Positions 1 to 7,207 of a stretch of DNA of 40,820 nucleotides are shown here, in pieces. The stretch's first letter is position 1. Every line of letters starts with the position of its first letter. Under the pieces are notes generated by a model that was given only the letters and a program-made list of their open reading frames with translations, was not told where the DNA came from and did no database searches. This DNA comes from JAFGPS01 sp964570855. GTDB taxonomy: Bacteria > Planctomycetota > Phycisphaerae > Sedimentisphaerales > Anaerobacaceae. Location of the stretch: the NCBI GenBank assembly GCA_964570855.1, contig CAZMZR010000025.1, positions 1 to 40,820 on the forward strand, read 5' to 3'. Both the position numbers and the translations under genes were made by a program.

Positions 1-55
1 GTAGAATGTCAGCTTCCCAAGCTGGACGTCGGCGGTTCGAATCCGCTCGCCCGCT
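1..55 (+). tRNA. tRNA-Gly(CCC), 5' end outside the window
   Basis: This is the 3' part of a tRNA gene cut by the window start. The anticodon arm is visible as stem TCAGC/GCTGG around loop TTCCCAA, which puts anticodon CCC at the expected place and makes it a glycine tRNA. The T arm follows (GGCGG, loop TTCGAAT, CCGCT), then the 3' acceptor strand CGCCCGC and discriminator T. CCA is not encoded. A run of T follows directly and may serve as terminator. The D arm and 5' acceptor strand are missing, so pairing of the acceptor stem cannot be checked. Confidence 0.9.
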
Positions 56-85
56 TTTTTTGTTCTTTCGAAAAAATCTCTTTTC

Positions 86-736
86 TTAATCGTCATCGGT
101 AACAAGTGTGAATGGATTTCCAATCAGATTGCCGGCCCAGCATCGAAGCTGAGTACCGATCTGGTACGTTCGTAGCTGACTGTCTTCCTCAATATTGAAC
201 TTGATGTTGACAAATGTTGTGTAAGGTGGAGCTTTATCTAGGACAATTTCCATGCCTTCGCATGTCTCCAGTAAAGTTGTTCGAAGCTTCGGATATCTGT
301 ATGTAAGCATATTTTTATAATACCACCACTGAATCCAACCCAGTGATATATTAACGTCTTCACCTTGGCTGGCAGGGTAAAACTGTAAAAGACGCAGATA
401 ACTTCCGTCGTATCCTGTTTCAATATACACTATTTCACTGATGTTGATCTTGTTATCACCATTATCGTCTTTTCGCCATATAACAAGGTCACCAGCCAGG
501 TCAGTAAAGTCCGCGCATACAAGCTTGCTATGTCCTATCAGCTCTGAAATATTCAGGGTGACATAGCGAATCCGAGCCTGTTTTTCGCTGATATCACTTG
601 TATTATCGTAGGCTGCGTTTAAGGCAAATGCGAGAGTCACCACGGCAGTAAGTATTATGCCTGTAACCATTAGCGCCATTAACAGCTCAACAAGACTAAA
701 TCCGCTCAAACGAGGCTTTTTACCGCACTTATTCAT
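86..736 (-). CDS. Type IV prepilin-like / pseudopilin protein (216 aa)
   Basis: The N-terminus is a class III prepilin signal: a short basic leader, then GFSLVELLMALMVTGII with the cleavage Gly at 12, Phe at +1 and Glu at +5, followed by a hydrophobic helix to about residue 38. A prepilin peptidase would cut and N-methylate it, and the helix would pack into a type IV pilus or type II secretion pseudopilus. The rest is a globular periplasmic domain with no motif I recognise, and its length fits minor pseudopilins (PilV/PilW/GspJ style). It lies 30 bp downstream of the small protein ending at 767 on the same strand, so the two are probably co-transcribed. The ribosome binding site is weak; the start was chosen because it gives a normal leader. 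The exact minor pilin class is unknown. Confidence 0.8.
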   Translation of the reverse strand: MNKCGKKPRLSGFSLVELLMALMVTGIILTAVVTLAFALNAAYDNTSDISEKQARIRYVTLNISELIGHSKLVCADFTDLAGDLVIWRKDDNGDNKINISEIVYIETGYDGSYLRLLQFYPASQGEDVNISLGWIQWWYYKNMLTYRYPKLRTTLLETCEGMEIVLDKAPPYTTFVNIKFNIEEDSQLRTYQIGTQLRCWAGNLIGNPFTLVTDDD

Positions 737-766
737 TGGACCCGGTCAATAAAAAGTTCCATTCAT

Positions 767-991
767 TTATTTTGGATGTATTACATCACCCGTAACTTCC
801 GATTCGTCCCAGGCCGGATTAGGATACTCACTCACTCGTTGTGTCCAGCGTTTCCCGTTCTTTTCAAACTCAACTTTTTTCGGGTCTATTCTGACAATCT
901 TTGTGCCGTATATTGTATCTCCTTCTTTGAGCACCTGGTTATCAACCATTACGGAAGAATCAATAACGGTATAAAGTATCCCCTTAACCAT
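767..991 (-). CDS. Small pilus/secretion-associated protein, PilP/GspB-C-like (74 aa)
   Basis: The protein has no signal and reads like one periplasmic beta-domain, with KEGDTIYGTKIVRID followed by VEFEKNGKRWTQRV. This pattern of 'value, binding strength, effect on the next step' strands resembles the small C-terminal domain of PilP/GspC/GspB-type pilus or secretion proteins; the similarity is from memory and is a family-level inference. It lies immediately upstream of the prepilin gene. Its start overlaps by 8 bp the end of another reading frame encoding a membrane helix (984-1097). Together they would give the expected helix-plus-domain protein, so this may be the C-terminal half of a gene split by a frameshift rather than a complete gene. 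Confidence 0.5.
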   Translation of the reverse strand: MVKGILYTVIDSSVMVDNQVLKEGDTIYGTKIVRIDPKKVEFEKNGKRWTQRVSEYPNPAWDESEVTGDVIHPK

Positions 992-1097
992 ACCCTATTT
1001 TGCTGCGAGTCCCGGTCACCCAATAGGCCGAGGCCGCAACGATAGCTGCGGCTAAAGTGAGGACCTGAAGTATAAGTAGTACTTTTAAGTTCCTGAT
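984..1097 (-). pseudogene. Membrane-anchor reading frame without a normal start, probably the broken N-terminus of the 767-991 gene
   Basis: On the minus strand this frame reads IRNLKVLLILQVLTLAAA and on through a hydrophobic helix to SKIGYG-stop, a typical single-span N-terminal anchor. No ATG, GTG or TTG start opens it. A good Shine-Dalgarno-like GGAGAGGA sits just before an ATC codon at 1097-1095, where a start would be expected. The frame stops inside the start of the 74-aa protein, in a different phase. I infer one original anchor-plus-domain gene broken by a small indel near 986-991, plus a lost or mis-sequenced start. A sequencing error could explain it. Confidence 0.35.
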
Positions 1098-1217
1098 TCC
1101 GTCCTCTCCAATCTCGCATTTAATGCCAACACTTCCGGGAAATAAGCTTCAGAGTAAGTTTTTTATTGTCCCCCCGGATTTGACGTAGTACATCAATAAG
1201 ATTACCGACTTATCAAA

Positions 1218-2777
1218 CTAATTCACATTACACTCTTGAGTTCGTGAATCTTCATACTTAACCCGGCCTGGTAAAGGTAGAATTATCCTGAAAGTCGTTC
1301 CCTGTCCCAATTTACTTTCAACCTCAACATTTCCCCCATACATAATGGCAACTTCGTTGACAATAGCAAGTCCCAGGCCTGTTCCGGGAATTTGTTTGCC
1401 GGGCTGATGTACACGATAAAAACGGTCGAATATTTTTGGAATTTCGTCCTCAGGTATTCCTATTCCGGTATCACTGACACATATTACCAATTCTTCACGT
1501 TGGCGCTGAACGTCGACTCGTACTACCCCCCCTGCCGGCGTGAATTTCACAGCATTAATAACAAGATTTGAGATCATCGACCGAATCTTGGTTTCATTGC
1601 CTAATATTTGTGGAATATCATCACAGGTATTCACCTCTATGCGAATTTTTTTATTTTGAGCCGACTGCTTTATTGACAGCACAATCTGACTGATTACACC
1701 GGCAATGTTAACATACTGCTTAAGTACTTGAACGCCCCCGGATTCAAGTTGTGATATCTCAAGAAGCCCATTGACTAAATCAGTCAAACGGTCGGTTTCC
1801 TCGTCAACTGCAGTTAAAAACTCCCGTTTCTTTTGTTCGAGCATTTTCGGATCACGAAGAATCGTCTCGGTATATGCCTTGATTGACGTCAGCGGTGTTC
1901 GCAATTCGTGTGATACAGATGAGACAAAGTTTCTTTTCAAGCGGTCAATCTCTCGTTCCTGTGACAAATCATGAAGCAGCATAACAACGCCGTTCACAGC
2001 CCCATGAGGTTTGCAAATAGGAGCGGCAGAAGCAGAAACATGGTGCTCACAACCGTTTTCCAGAACAAAAACGCTCGGCTCGATTGTGTTCTGAACATTA
2101 CCTGAAAGCAGCACCATATCAATGGGATTTTCAACAGGTTCCTTTGATTGTTCATGAACAAGACGGAAAATTTCATCGATTACTCTGCCCCTGGCATCTT
2201 CAAGTTTAACTCCGGTAAGCATTTCGGCTACATTATTAAGCAGAACTATCCGCTTTTGGGCGTCCACTACAATGATCCCATCCGTTATACTCGCAAAGGT
2301 CACCGACAACAGCTCCTTTTCCGCCTCAAGCTGTTCCGTACGCTCCTTCACCAGCTCTTCCAGATTTTCGTGATACTTCCTGACTTCTTTTTGCATGTTG
2401 GCATGATTTACAGCGTTTTCTATAATCATTGGAAGAACCGCAAGGTAGCTTCGTTCCGGATTTTTTATCAGATAATCATAAGCACCCGCTTTCATAGCTT
2501 TAACGGCAAGTTTCTCATTCCCTGCTCCCGTTGCAAAGATGATCGGCGTATCTCTTACCGAATCTAAAATATCAAATGCTGTGCCGTCTCTAAGCAGGTA
2601 ATCAGTTATTATCACATCAAATTCCCTGCTTTTAAGAATGCTTATCGCCTCCGATACCGTCCCCGTTAAAGTACAATCGTAAGCAAGATTTTCTTCTTTT
2701 ACCAATCGTGTAAAAGCAAGCTGGTCTATCATGTCGTCTTCAATAAGCAAAACTCTGCAGCTGTTAGATTCCATCAT
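1218..2777 (-). CDS. Hybrid sensor histidine kinase, REC-PAS-HisKA-HATPase (519 aa)
   Basis: An N-terminal receiver domain (about 7-125) has the acidic pair D14/D15, phospho-acceptor D59 (DVIITDYLLRDG) and a YDYLIKNP motif. A short coiled coil (ELVKERTEQLEAEKELL) leads into a PAS domain at about 150-270. The HisKA dimerisation box is SSVSHELRTPLTSIKAY with the phosphorylated His at 290. The HATPase_c domain has the N box (NLVINAVKF), G1 box (DTGIGIP) and G2 box (GTGLGLAI). There is no membrane segment, so it is a cytosolic kinase, probably a phosphorelay member taking phosphate or signal at its own receiver. Two response regulators lie upstream on the same strand and are likely partners. The start at two successive ATG codons is ambiguous by one residue. 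Confidence 0.93.
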   Translation of the reverse strand: MMESNSCRVLLIEDDMIDQLAFTRLVKEENLAYDCTLTGTVSEAISILKSREFDVIITDYLLRDGTAFDILDSVRDTPIIFATGAGNEKLAVKAMKAGAYDYLIKNPERSYLAVLPMIIENAVNHANMQKEVRKYHENLEELVKERTEQLEAEKELLSVTFASITDGIIVVDAQKRIVLLNNVAEMLTGVKLEDARGRVIDEIFRLVHEQSKEPVENPIDMVLLSGNVQNTIEPSVFVLENGCEHHVSASAAPICKPHGAVNGVVMLLHDLSQEREIDRLKRNFVSSVSHELRTPLTSIKAYTETILRDPKMLEQKKREFLTAVDEETDRLTDLVNGLLEISQLESGGVQVLKQYVNIAGVISQIVLSIKQSAQNKKIRIEVNTCDDIPQILGNETKIRSMISNLVINAVKFTPAGGVVRVDVQRQREELVICVSDTGIGIPEDEIPKIFDRFYRVHQPGKQIPGTGLGLAIVNEVAIMYGGNVEVESKLGQGTTFRIILPLPGRVKYEDSRTQECNVN

Positions 2778-2920
2778 TTACTTTCCGCTGTGTAATTTTT
2801 ACCGGAATAAAATCCCACCTGATATACAACAATCTGCTTGAGGTTCCGAAATACATCGGAAAAAATTATGGGATTACCTCCTTCGCAGACAATCACAATC
2901 TTCACAGATTGAACACTAAA

Positions 2921-3003
2921 TAAGAGATAGTACCAACTGCCCGGGAAAGTTTGACTTTGGTTGATTTACGACATATTCAATTGGGCAGTGGTACTATCTC
3001 TTA
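2921..3003. repeat. 83-bp imperfect palindrome (MITE-like or attenuator-like)
   Basis: The left arm at 2921-2942 and right arm at 2983-3003 are inverted copies (TAAGAGATAGTACC then ACTGCCC against GGGCAGT then GGTACTATCTCTTA). They match over about 21 positions with a single bulged A in the left arm and are separated by about 40 bp. It lies in the 488-bp gap between the kinase gene and the upstream LuxR-type gene, both on the minus strand. The size and long matched ends suit a small non-autonomous transposable element or a large transcript hairpin. No clear target duplication is visible. The rest of 2778-3265 is AT-rich with no gene I can support. Confidence 0.6.
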
Positions 3004-3265
3004 GCAATTAAGAACCCCCAATAACGAAACAGATTGACTATTTAACACAAACATACTTCGACAAAAAAAAAAGGCACAATAACGAGTAAATACCTGAATC
3101 CAAAATAAGCGTCCGCCTTGTTAATTCCGCGTTAATGATTAGATATTGATTAGTATAATATACCCCTTATATTTTTATGGTGATAACAAAGGATTAGATC
3201 ACGATATGTTGAATTCTGTTAAGCGTGGTATATGAATTGAAGGTGTTAATATCAGATGACGGCTC

Positions 3266-3928
3266 TTAATTCAAAGATGTCAGTCCGCAACGAATTGCAT
3301 ACTTTGTAAGCTCCGGCAGGCTGTATAAATTTAGTTTGTTCATAATTTGACGACGATGAGTATCCACAGTTTTAGTGCTGATATGAAGATTCAGAGCTAT
3401 CTGTTTCGACGATCCACCGTTTGTCAGCAGTTTAAGAATATCACGTTCCCTCTCTGTTAAAGATACTTCTGAAGAACAACTATTTTGCGAGAGGTTTTTT
3501 AGATAACCATCCATTACAATGCTCGCCACGTTCGGGCAAAGATAAACCTTATTATGGATCGCCGCGTCAACAGCATTCAGTAGCTCGTTGAAATCATGCC
3601 CTTTGTAAACATAAGCACATACGCCGGCCTTGAGCATCTCAGAAATAAATAACTTTTCCAGATACATTGAATGAGCAATAATTTTAATGTTCGGGAATTC
3701 CCCAATCAACCTTCTTACAATATTAATACTGTCAGTTCCGGAAATATTGATTCCCATGTTAATAATATCAGGATTGACTTTTTCCACCATCACCGCAATT
3801 GTTTCAGAACTCTCGGCCTCACCAACGATTTTCATGCCGGAGTGATTATCGAACAGGGCTTTAAGGCCTTCCCGCATAATTTTATGGTCATCAGCAAGTA
3901 ATATCCTGATTTTCCCGTTACCGTCCAC
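3266..3928 (-). CDS. NarL/FixJ-family response regulator with a degenerate phospho-acceptor site (220 aa)
   Basis: A receiver domain (about 6-125) is followed by a LuxR-type HTH at about 155-215 (LTERERDILKLLTNGGSSKQIALNLHISTKTVDTH, in which SSKQIA...TVDTHR is the recognition region). The pocket acids D13/D14 and the conserved Lys of VYKGHD are present. The expected phospho-acceptor is missing: the family pattern PDIIxMD reads PDIINMG here, with Gly59 in place of Asp. The paralogue at 38309-38977 keeps the Asp. It is therefore probably a DNA-binding regulator that works without phosphorylation or by another input. The start is GTG with AAGG about 9 nt upstream. It lies between a receiver gene and a hybrid kinase gene on the same strand. 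Confidence 0.9.
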   Translation of the reverse strand: MDGNGKIRILLADDHKIMREGLKALFDNHSGMKIVGEAESSETIAVMVEKVNPDIINMGINISGTDSINIVRRLIGEFPNIKIIAHSMYLEKLFISEMLKAGVCAYVYKGHDFNELLNAVDAAIHNKVYLCPNVASIVMDGYLKNLSQNSCSSEVSLTERERDILKLLTNGGSSKQIALNLHISTKTVDTHRRQIMNKLNLYSLPELTKYAIRCGLTSLN

Positions 3929-4002
3929 TTCTTGTACCTTTTACAAAAAAGCGTCTTTTACATCAAAACATGATATTCTAATATCAAACAAGACCTGTAC
4001 GA

Positions 4003-4386
4003 TCATGCTCGCGTTCTCTCCAGCTTTTCCTTTAATATCTGTCCCAGCTCGACAACATCAAAAGGCTTTGTAATGTAGTCATCCGCACCTTCATACAAAG
4101 CGCGTCCGACTTCAGCCATCATGCTTTTAGCAGTGAGCATAAAGACAGGTATGCCTTTAGTTCTTTCATCATTCTTCAGTTCGGAAAGCACTTGCAGACC
4201 ATCTAATCCCGGCATCATCCAATCCAACAGAATAAGGTCCGGCCCTTTTTCATTTGCAAGCTTTAAACCTGCTTGTCCGTCTTCTGCCAAATAAACCTCA
4301 AAACCGTCCAATTCGAGATTATATTTAAGTACGGTACGAATGCGTTCCTCATCCTCAATAACTAAAATAGTGGTCGGTTCAACCAT
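4003..4386 (-). CDS. Stand-alone CheY-like response regulator (127 aa)
   Basis: This is a single receiver domain. The acidic pocket is E11/D12, the phospho-acceptor is D55 (PDLILLDWMMPGLDG), the switch Thr is in FMLTAKS and the conserved Lys is in DYITKPFD. The sequence is closest in style to receivers of the PhoB/PilH type, but no output domain follows before the stop. A strong Shine-Dalgarno AAAGGAG lies 7 nt before the ATG, which fixes the start. It is the first gene of a minus-strand signalling group (receiver, LuxR-type regulator, hybrid kinase) with gaps of 74 bp and 488 bp. A role as phosphate shuttle or protein-interaction output in the same relay is inferred. Confidence 0.92.
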   Translation of the reverse strand: MVEPTTILVIEDEERIRTVLKYNLELDGFEVYLAEDGQAGLKLANEKGPDLILLDWMMPGLDGLQVLSELKNDERTKGIPVFMLTAKSMMAEVGRALYEGADDYITKPFDVVELGQILKEKLERTRA

Positions 4387-4739
4387 TATTAAACTCCTTT
4401 ATTCGCTAACGCAAAGTTCTAAAAAATCACCAATTAAGACCCATGAATATATAATTTATATATAACTGAGATATTTGCGAAAAAGGTCTTTAATGTTTAA
4501 TTATCCAAAATCCCCATTTGCAGATAATTTCATTAGTCTATATATGAAAAGATAATCGGCATTTCCCGGGGAAGTAGTTAAAAAAATATTATAAAACGCT
4601 ATATTGAGAAAAAAACAAAACTCAGAAATTTAAAATAGCATATATTTCGGTCATAAACCATTACCGGAAATGAGAACCGTAAAGTAAAAAATAAAAGTTA
4701 CAAGACTTGTTTTTTGACTTAATTTTAATTTAAAAAAGT

Positions 4740-4785
4740 TCCCGCCGGTTAAGTTAAACAGGGAAAAGGGACTCTTCCGGCGGGA
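4740..4785. repeat. GC-rich inverted repeat in AT-rich DNA
   Basis: TCCCGCCGG at 4740-4748 pairs perfectly with CCGGCGGGA at 4777-4785, leaving a 28-nt loop. An overlapping shorter pairing GACTC/GAGTC is also possible. The element stands out from the surrounding AT-rich DNA. It is not followed by a T-run on either strand, so it is not a classical terminator. It could be a REP-like element or a protein site. Confidence 0.45.
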
Positions 4786-5753
4786 GTCTGGTTGTTTCAA
4801 TAAACCAAACACTGCCACACCATTCCTTTTTTATGTTTTCAACTATTGGTGGTCTTGCTTGTGAAATACCCACATACCAAAAAGGAGCGCTAGTCTTAAA
4901 ACAACCCCATAAGGCAGCAAATCTACATGCTACCCTTGAATTGACCTCGGCGAGGCAGTACACCAATCCCTTCTAAACCGGCGCCCCCCAAATGGTACCT
5001 TAATTAAATATTACCTTTCCTATCTCCCACCTCGCCCCCCAAAACTAAAATTCATACAAAATCACGTCTATTGCACATTTTATCGGTCATTCCACATCGG
5101 CAAAAACACAGGATATTCCCATTTATACACGTCGTAAAACCTACAATGCTGTTAGCAAAATCCTTCAAAACGGCTGATAAAATCCGAATTAAATGTCACA
5201 TAAACCCCCATTTATGAATAAGCATATTCTACATTGCTTTATTAAGCAATCGGCAAGTTATCCGGTTTTCCTTTAGCTTTTTGTGATTATCTTGGAAACT
5301 TTCTAACATATCTGAAGCTGGTAAAATTAACTATCAATATCTGATGAATAAGGAATACGCCGTAAAAATACATGCAAATCCTGATAAACCCTTTCATCAA
5401 AACAACCTAACTTAAAATATATCAGGCCAACTCACGGGTACGATTCGCTTTTTATTTTAATGACGTTTTAATAGATAATTGGATTTATTAAAACTCGACG
5501 ATTATCGCCAACACCAGATATTCCCGAGAACTCAAGAGATAGCATATATTCTTAGCAGAACAGATTCAGCAGCATTTCAATCAAAACAGAAAATTACGCA
5601 TTTGACACTCAGGAATTTACGTATTTTGTACTACTCTTTCAGAGAAAACCCGTTCTTTTTTGCCATTTAAACGCATCTAACCTCATATACAGCTATAATT
5701 TAATTCAAGTCGCTATAATAAGAATGCCGATATTGCGTTCGTCATAATTAATT

Positions 5754-5770
5754 GGGGGCCTTATTTTGCA
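5754..5770 (+). promoter_or_regulatory. Possible sigma-54 (-24/-12) promoter
   Basis: The stretch GGGGGCCTTATTTTGCA has a GG (5756-5757) and a GC (5768-5769) separated by exactly 10 nt, with a perfect TTGCA -12 element. The -24 element is a poor match (GGGGCC for TGGCAC). It lies about 110 nt upstream of the ATG at 5882 in the right orientation. This is a pattern match only, and the G-run is also one of several similar G-tracts in the window. Confidence 0.25.
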
Positions 5771-5881
5771 GATAGTTGGAAACAAAATCAGAATTCTATT
5801 TAACATTCAAAAAAATTATCTCCCACAAAATATCAAAACAAACACGATCTCCAAGAAAGAGAGAATTTGAAAGGAGCAAAA

Positions 5882-7108
5882 ATGAAAAAGCTATTTTGGT
5901 TCTGGTTAAAACAGGATTTATGGATGCTGCTCATCCTGAGTGCAATTCTGTGGACACCGCTATGTCAGGCCGGCCTGTATGATTCTACTCCGGATATAGA
6001 ACATTACAAGATGCTATCAACCGTAGAATATACCGGCCAGGGGCAGTTCAGGCATCAAGTCGAAACAATGTTAACAGTAGAAAAAGATTATCTGTCGGAA
6101 AACAATGTGCGATACTCGATATCTTCGAAAGATTTCGATCTTTCGAAGACAAATTCGGACACTGATCAGGGCTCGAATGAACTTTCTTTCGTTTTTAATG
6201 GAAAAACCAAAAGATTGTCCGCCGGCGGAAGAAATGTCGCACTTCTGGAAAAGGTACACAACTACTGTGAAAATTCACTACAAAAAATAACAAAGCAGAA
6301 TGTTGGAAAGACATGGAAGCAATCTTTCGATTTATCATCATTTGACTATTCACTTCCCAAAAATCTGACATTCACCGTAACAGCAATTGAAGAAAATATT
6401 GATACTTTTGGGAAGATGATTGCTGTCAGAGCACTTTCTGAGCCATTTGTTGTCAGAGTGGTCAAAGCTCAGGAAGGCCTCAAAGATGTTAAATCGAGGA
6501 TTCGTGCGGCCTACCTTTTCGATTCGGATATAGAGGAAGTATATCTGAGTATATCTGTTTTCGAAGCCTCAGGCAATATCGATACTTCTAATGAGAAGTT
6601 GCGTCACGAGGTAGCAACCTACAAGACCGACTCCGAAGGAGTTGCCGTCGATCTTAAAGGATTGAGCAAAGATTTTGAGAAATTCGTTAGAAAAGTGGGA
6701 TTGACCAACAAAAACGTTGAAATCGTCAAAGAAGTATCTTTACCCCGCTGGGCTCAATCCGAGGGCTTAAGAGCTGCCCAGGTGGGTAATATATGTGCAG
6801 CGACATCATGTGAAGGAGCCTTAAATCCCGTAGTTACTGTTTGTTTACCGGTGGCACGTACGGTGGCACTTCAGAGCTTTGGCAGTATAGTATCAACTCA
6901 ACAAATAGGAAGTATCGGCGTCGTTCTGGCAAAAAATGTTCCAGCTATGGCTGGAATGAAAATTGCGATGGCTCCGGCATGGGCAGGTCTGGGACTCAGC
7001 ACCGCCAGTCAGGTAACAGCTCTTGCCGGTGCAACAGCCGGTGGTATTGTTATCGCCGAAAATAACTCAAACAATAGTACATCGAGTCGCAGTCCGGTAG
7101 TACCATAG
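5882..7108 (+). CDS. Exported protein of unknown function (408 aa)
   Basis: The ATG at 5882 has a strong AAGGAG 7 nt upstream and is preferred over the TTG at 5867. A Sec signal peptide (basic start, hydrophobic stretch WMLLILSAILWTPL, likely cut after CQA near residue 31) sends it out of the cytoplasm. Residues about 35-260 look like a soluble beta-rich domain with no motif I know. Residues about 300-385 are a hydrophobic, Gly/Ala-rich stretch (AMAGMKIAMAPAWAGLGL), followed by an Asn/Ser tail. A pair of Cys (CAATSC) lies before that stretch. The gene ends in a strong terminator and is convergent with an aspartyl-protease lipoprotein. I do not recognise a family. An envelope or matrix role is only inferred from export and the nearby polysaccharide locus. 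Confidence 0.75.
   Translation: MKKLFWFWLKQDLWMLLILSAILWTPLCQAGLYDSTPDIEHYKMLSTVEYTGQGQFRHQVETMLTVEKDYLSENNVRYSISSKDFDLSKTNSDTDQGSNELSFVFNGKTKRLSAGGRNVALLEKVHNYCENSLQKITKQNVGKTWKQSFDLSSFDYSLPKNLTFTVTAIEENIDTFGKMIAVRALSEPFVVRVVKAQEGLKDVKSRIRAAYLFDSDIEEVYLSISVFEASGNIDTSNEKLRHEVATYKTDSEGVAVDLKGLSKDFEKFVRKVGLTNKNVEIVKEVSLPRWAQSEGLRAAQVGNICAATSCEGALNPVVTVCLPVARTVALQSFGSIVSTQQIGSIGVVLAKNVPAMAGMKIAMAPAWAGLGLSTASQVTALAGATAGGIVIAENNSNNSTSSRSPVVP
6122..6149 (+). other. Perfect 12-bp stem with TTCG tetraloop inside a coding region
   Basis: TCTTCGAAAGAT at 6122-6133 and ATCTTTCGAAGA at 6138-6149 are exact reverse complements around TTCG. In the mRNA this would be a UUCG-capped hairpin about 240 nt into the gene, encoding the stretch SSKDFDLSKT. 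The stem continues no further. It might slow ribosomes, affect mRNA processing or be a protein site, or it may be chance. Confidence 0.6.
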
Positions 7109-7173
7109 TAACTTTGTACCTGGAAAAATTACGGAACATCCGGGCAGGAAAGTAAAAACAGAACTCACAACTT

Positions 7174-7207
7174 AATGCGGATACCAAAATTGTATCCGCA
7201 TTTTTTT
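7174..7207 (+). terminator. Rho-independent terminator
   Basis: AATGCGGATAC (7174-7184) pairs perfectly with GTATCCGCATT (7192-7202) around a 7-nt loop, followed by a run of T. It lies about 65 bp after the stop of the 5882-7108 gene on the plus strand. The T-run overlaps the stop codon region of the convergent minus-strand gene. On the minus strand the hairpin is not followed by T, so it acts in one direction. Confidence 0.9.

Larger units (their letters stand above)
4387..5881. other. Long AT-rich intergenic region (about 1.5 kb)
   Basis: This gap lies between divergently transcribed genes (receiver on minus, unknown exported protein on plus). The only open frames are 63-70 codons, lack recognisable domains, and are not supported. 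Visible structure is an inverted repeat at 4740-4785, two G6 tracts on the minus strand at 4984-4989 and 5035-5040 in similar TTTGGGGGGCG contexts, and a sigma-54-like element at 5754-5770. The G-tract context recurs upstream of the export operon near 8.9 kb. No tRNA, riboswitch or CRISPR pattern was seen. Confidence 0.6.

Noticed and set aside
4754..4966. 70-codon minus-strand open frame with several Cys and Trp
   Set aside because: No recognisable domain, poor start context (GTG), and its end lies in an inverted repeat. Likely chance in non-coding DNA, though a small repeat-associated protein cannot be excluded.
5479..5670. 63-codon plus-strand open frame
   Set aside because: AT-rich, no ribosome binding site, no family features.
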